Shown here: piece by piece, positions 5,966-6,318 of the stretch
Layout: each line of letters opens with the position of its first letter
How positions within the stretch are numbered: the stretch's first letter is position 1
Assembly (NCBI GenBank): GCA_029263435.1
Contig: JAJCXL010000060.1
Coordinates: forward strand, 1 to 6,318
From: Acidobacteriota bacterium
GTDB taxonomy: Bacteria > Acidobacteriota > Vicinamibacteria > Marinacidobacterales > SMYC01
Length of the DNA: 6,318 bases
Reading direction: 5' to 3'
The notes under the pieces: generated by a model
What the model was told of the DNA's origin: nothing
Database searches by the model: none
Seen by the model: the letters and a program-made list of their open reading frames with translations, nothing else
Position numbers and translations under genes: made by a program

Positions 5966-6318
5966 ATGAAGAATCTGGACGCGACCGAGAACCCATCGCC
6001 CTCGGAGCTCATCGACGAGAGGATTGAAGAGCTCGCGGACTGGCGCGGGGAGACGTTGCGCGTGATCCGCAAGCACATCCAAGATGCGGACCCGGACGTC
6101 GTGGAAGAGGTGAAGTGGAGAAAGCCGTCGAACTCGATGCTGGGGGTTCCGGTATGGTCCCACGACGGGATTCTCTGCACCGGAGAGACCTACAAGGACA
6201 AGGTAAAGCTGACCTTCGCCAAGGGAGCCTCATTGCCGGACACGAGCAAGCTCTTCAATTCGAGCCTCGACGGCAACACCCGGCGCGCGATAGACATCCA
6301 CGAGGGTGAGAAGCTGGA
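5966..6318 (+). CDS. DUF1801 domain protein, 3'-partial
   Basis: The frame runs open from ATG 5966 to the window end: 117 residues plus two bases. It reads as a DUF1801 (YdhG-like) protein: an N-terminal helix with ELIDERIEELADWRGETL (14-31), then DPDVVEEVKWRKPS (42-55), VPVWSHDGILCTGETYKDK (61-79), VKLTFAKGASLPD (80-92) and LFNSSLDGNTRRAIDIHEGE (96-115). These blocks match the conserved core of the family. Members are small cytoplasmic proteins of the SufE-independent, frataxin-like fold group, some discussed as iron chaperones, but no function is firmly assigned here. No signal peptide. Only the C-terminal helix, probably about 20-35 residues, should be missing. It begins 64 bases after the amidohydrolase stop on the same strand; whether it shares that transcript is not clear. 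Confidence 0.85.
   Translation, partial: MKNLDATENPSPSELIDERIEELADWRGETLRVIRKHIQDADPDVVEEVKWRKPSNSMLGVPVWSHDGILCTGETYKDKVKLTFAKGASLPDTSKLFNSSLDGNTRRAIDIHEGEKL

Overview
The window is a compact, single-strand (+) stretch of a Gram-negative genome with fairly high G+C by eye. A TonB-dependent outer-membrane receptor and two lipoproteins show that the cell has an outer membrane. The sequence alone does not fix the phylum. The gene mix (receptor with a carboxypeptidase-regulatory-like N-terminal domain, lipoprotein amidohydrolase, DUF1801 protein, zinc-ribbon protein) would fit an environmental gammaproteobacterium, acidobacterium or gemmatimonadote. No RNA gene, insertion sequence, phage gene, CRISPR array or long repeat was seen, and no gap between genes exceeds about 90 bases.

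Layout. (1) Positions 3-560: the 3' part of a zinc-ribbon protein whose start lies before the window. (2) 640-927: a small membrane-anchored or exported protein with a CxxC motif. (3) 1014-3257: a 747-residue TonB-dependent receptor resembling the ZnuD zinc/haem receptor group, starting with TTG. (4) 3265-4092: a cytoplasmic enzyme of the isocitrate lyase/PEP mutase superfamily, 7 bases after the receptor. (5) 4089-4556: a small lipoprotein with an NTF2/SnoaL-like fold, overlapping gene 4 by four bases (ATGA). (6) 4633-5901: a lipoprotein amidohydrolase with a complete set of metal ligands. (7) 5966 to the window end: a DUF1801 protein cut by the edge.

Genes 3-5 are almost certainly one transcriptional unit. 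Genes 2, 6 and 7 are on the same strand with 64-86 base gaps and may be read in the same or adjoining units. The receptor would import a metal or metal complex (inferred from ZnuD-like motifs), but what the superfamily enzyme and the two lipoproteins add to it cannot be read from sequence.

The most unusual signals lie in the gaps. The Shine-Dalgarno sequences of gene 2 and gene 6 each fall in the 3' arm of a sizeable hairpin (607-630 and 4574-4630), and a third hairpin (944-973) lies just upstream of the receptor. These could make translation or transcription conditional. The genes themselves belong to recognisable families, and I see no convincing wholly new protein system.
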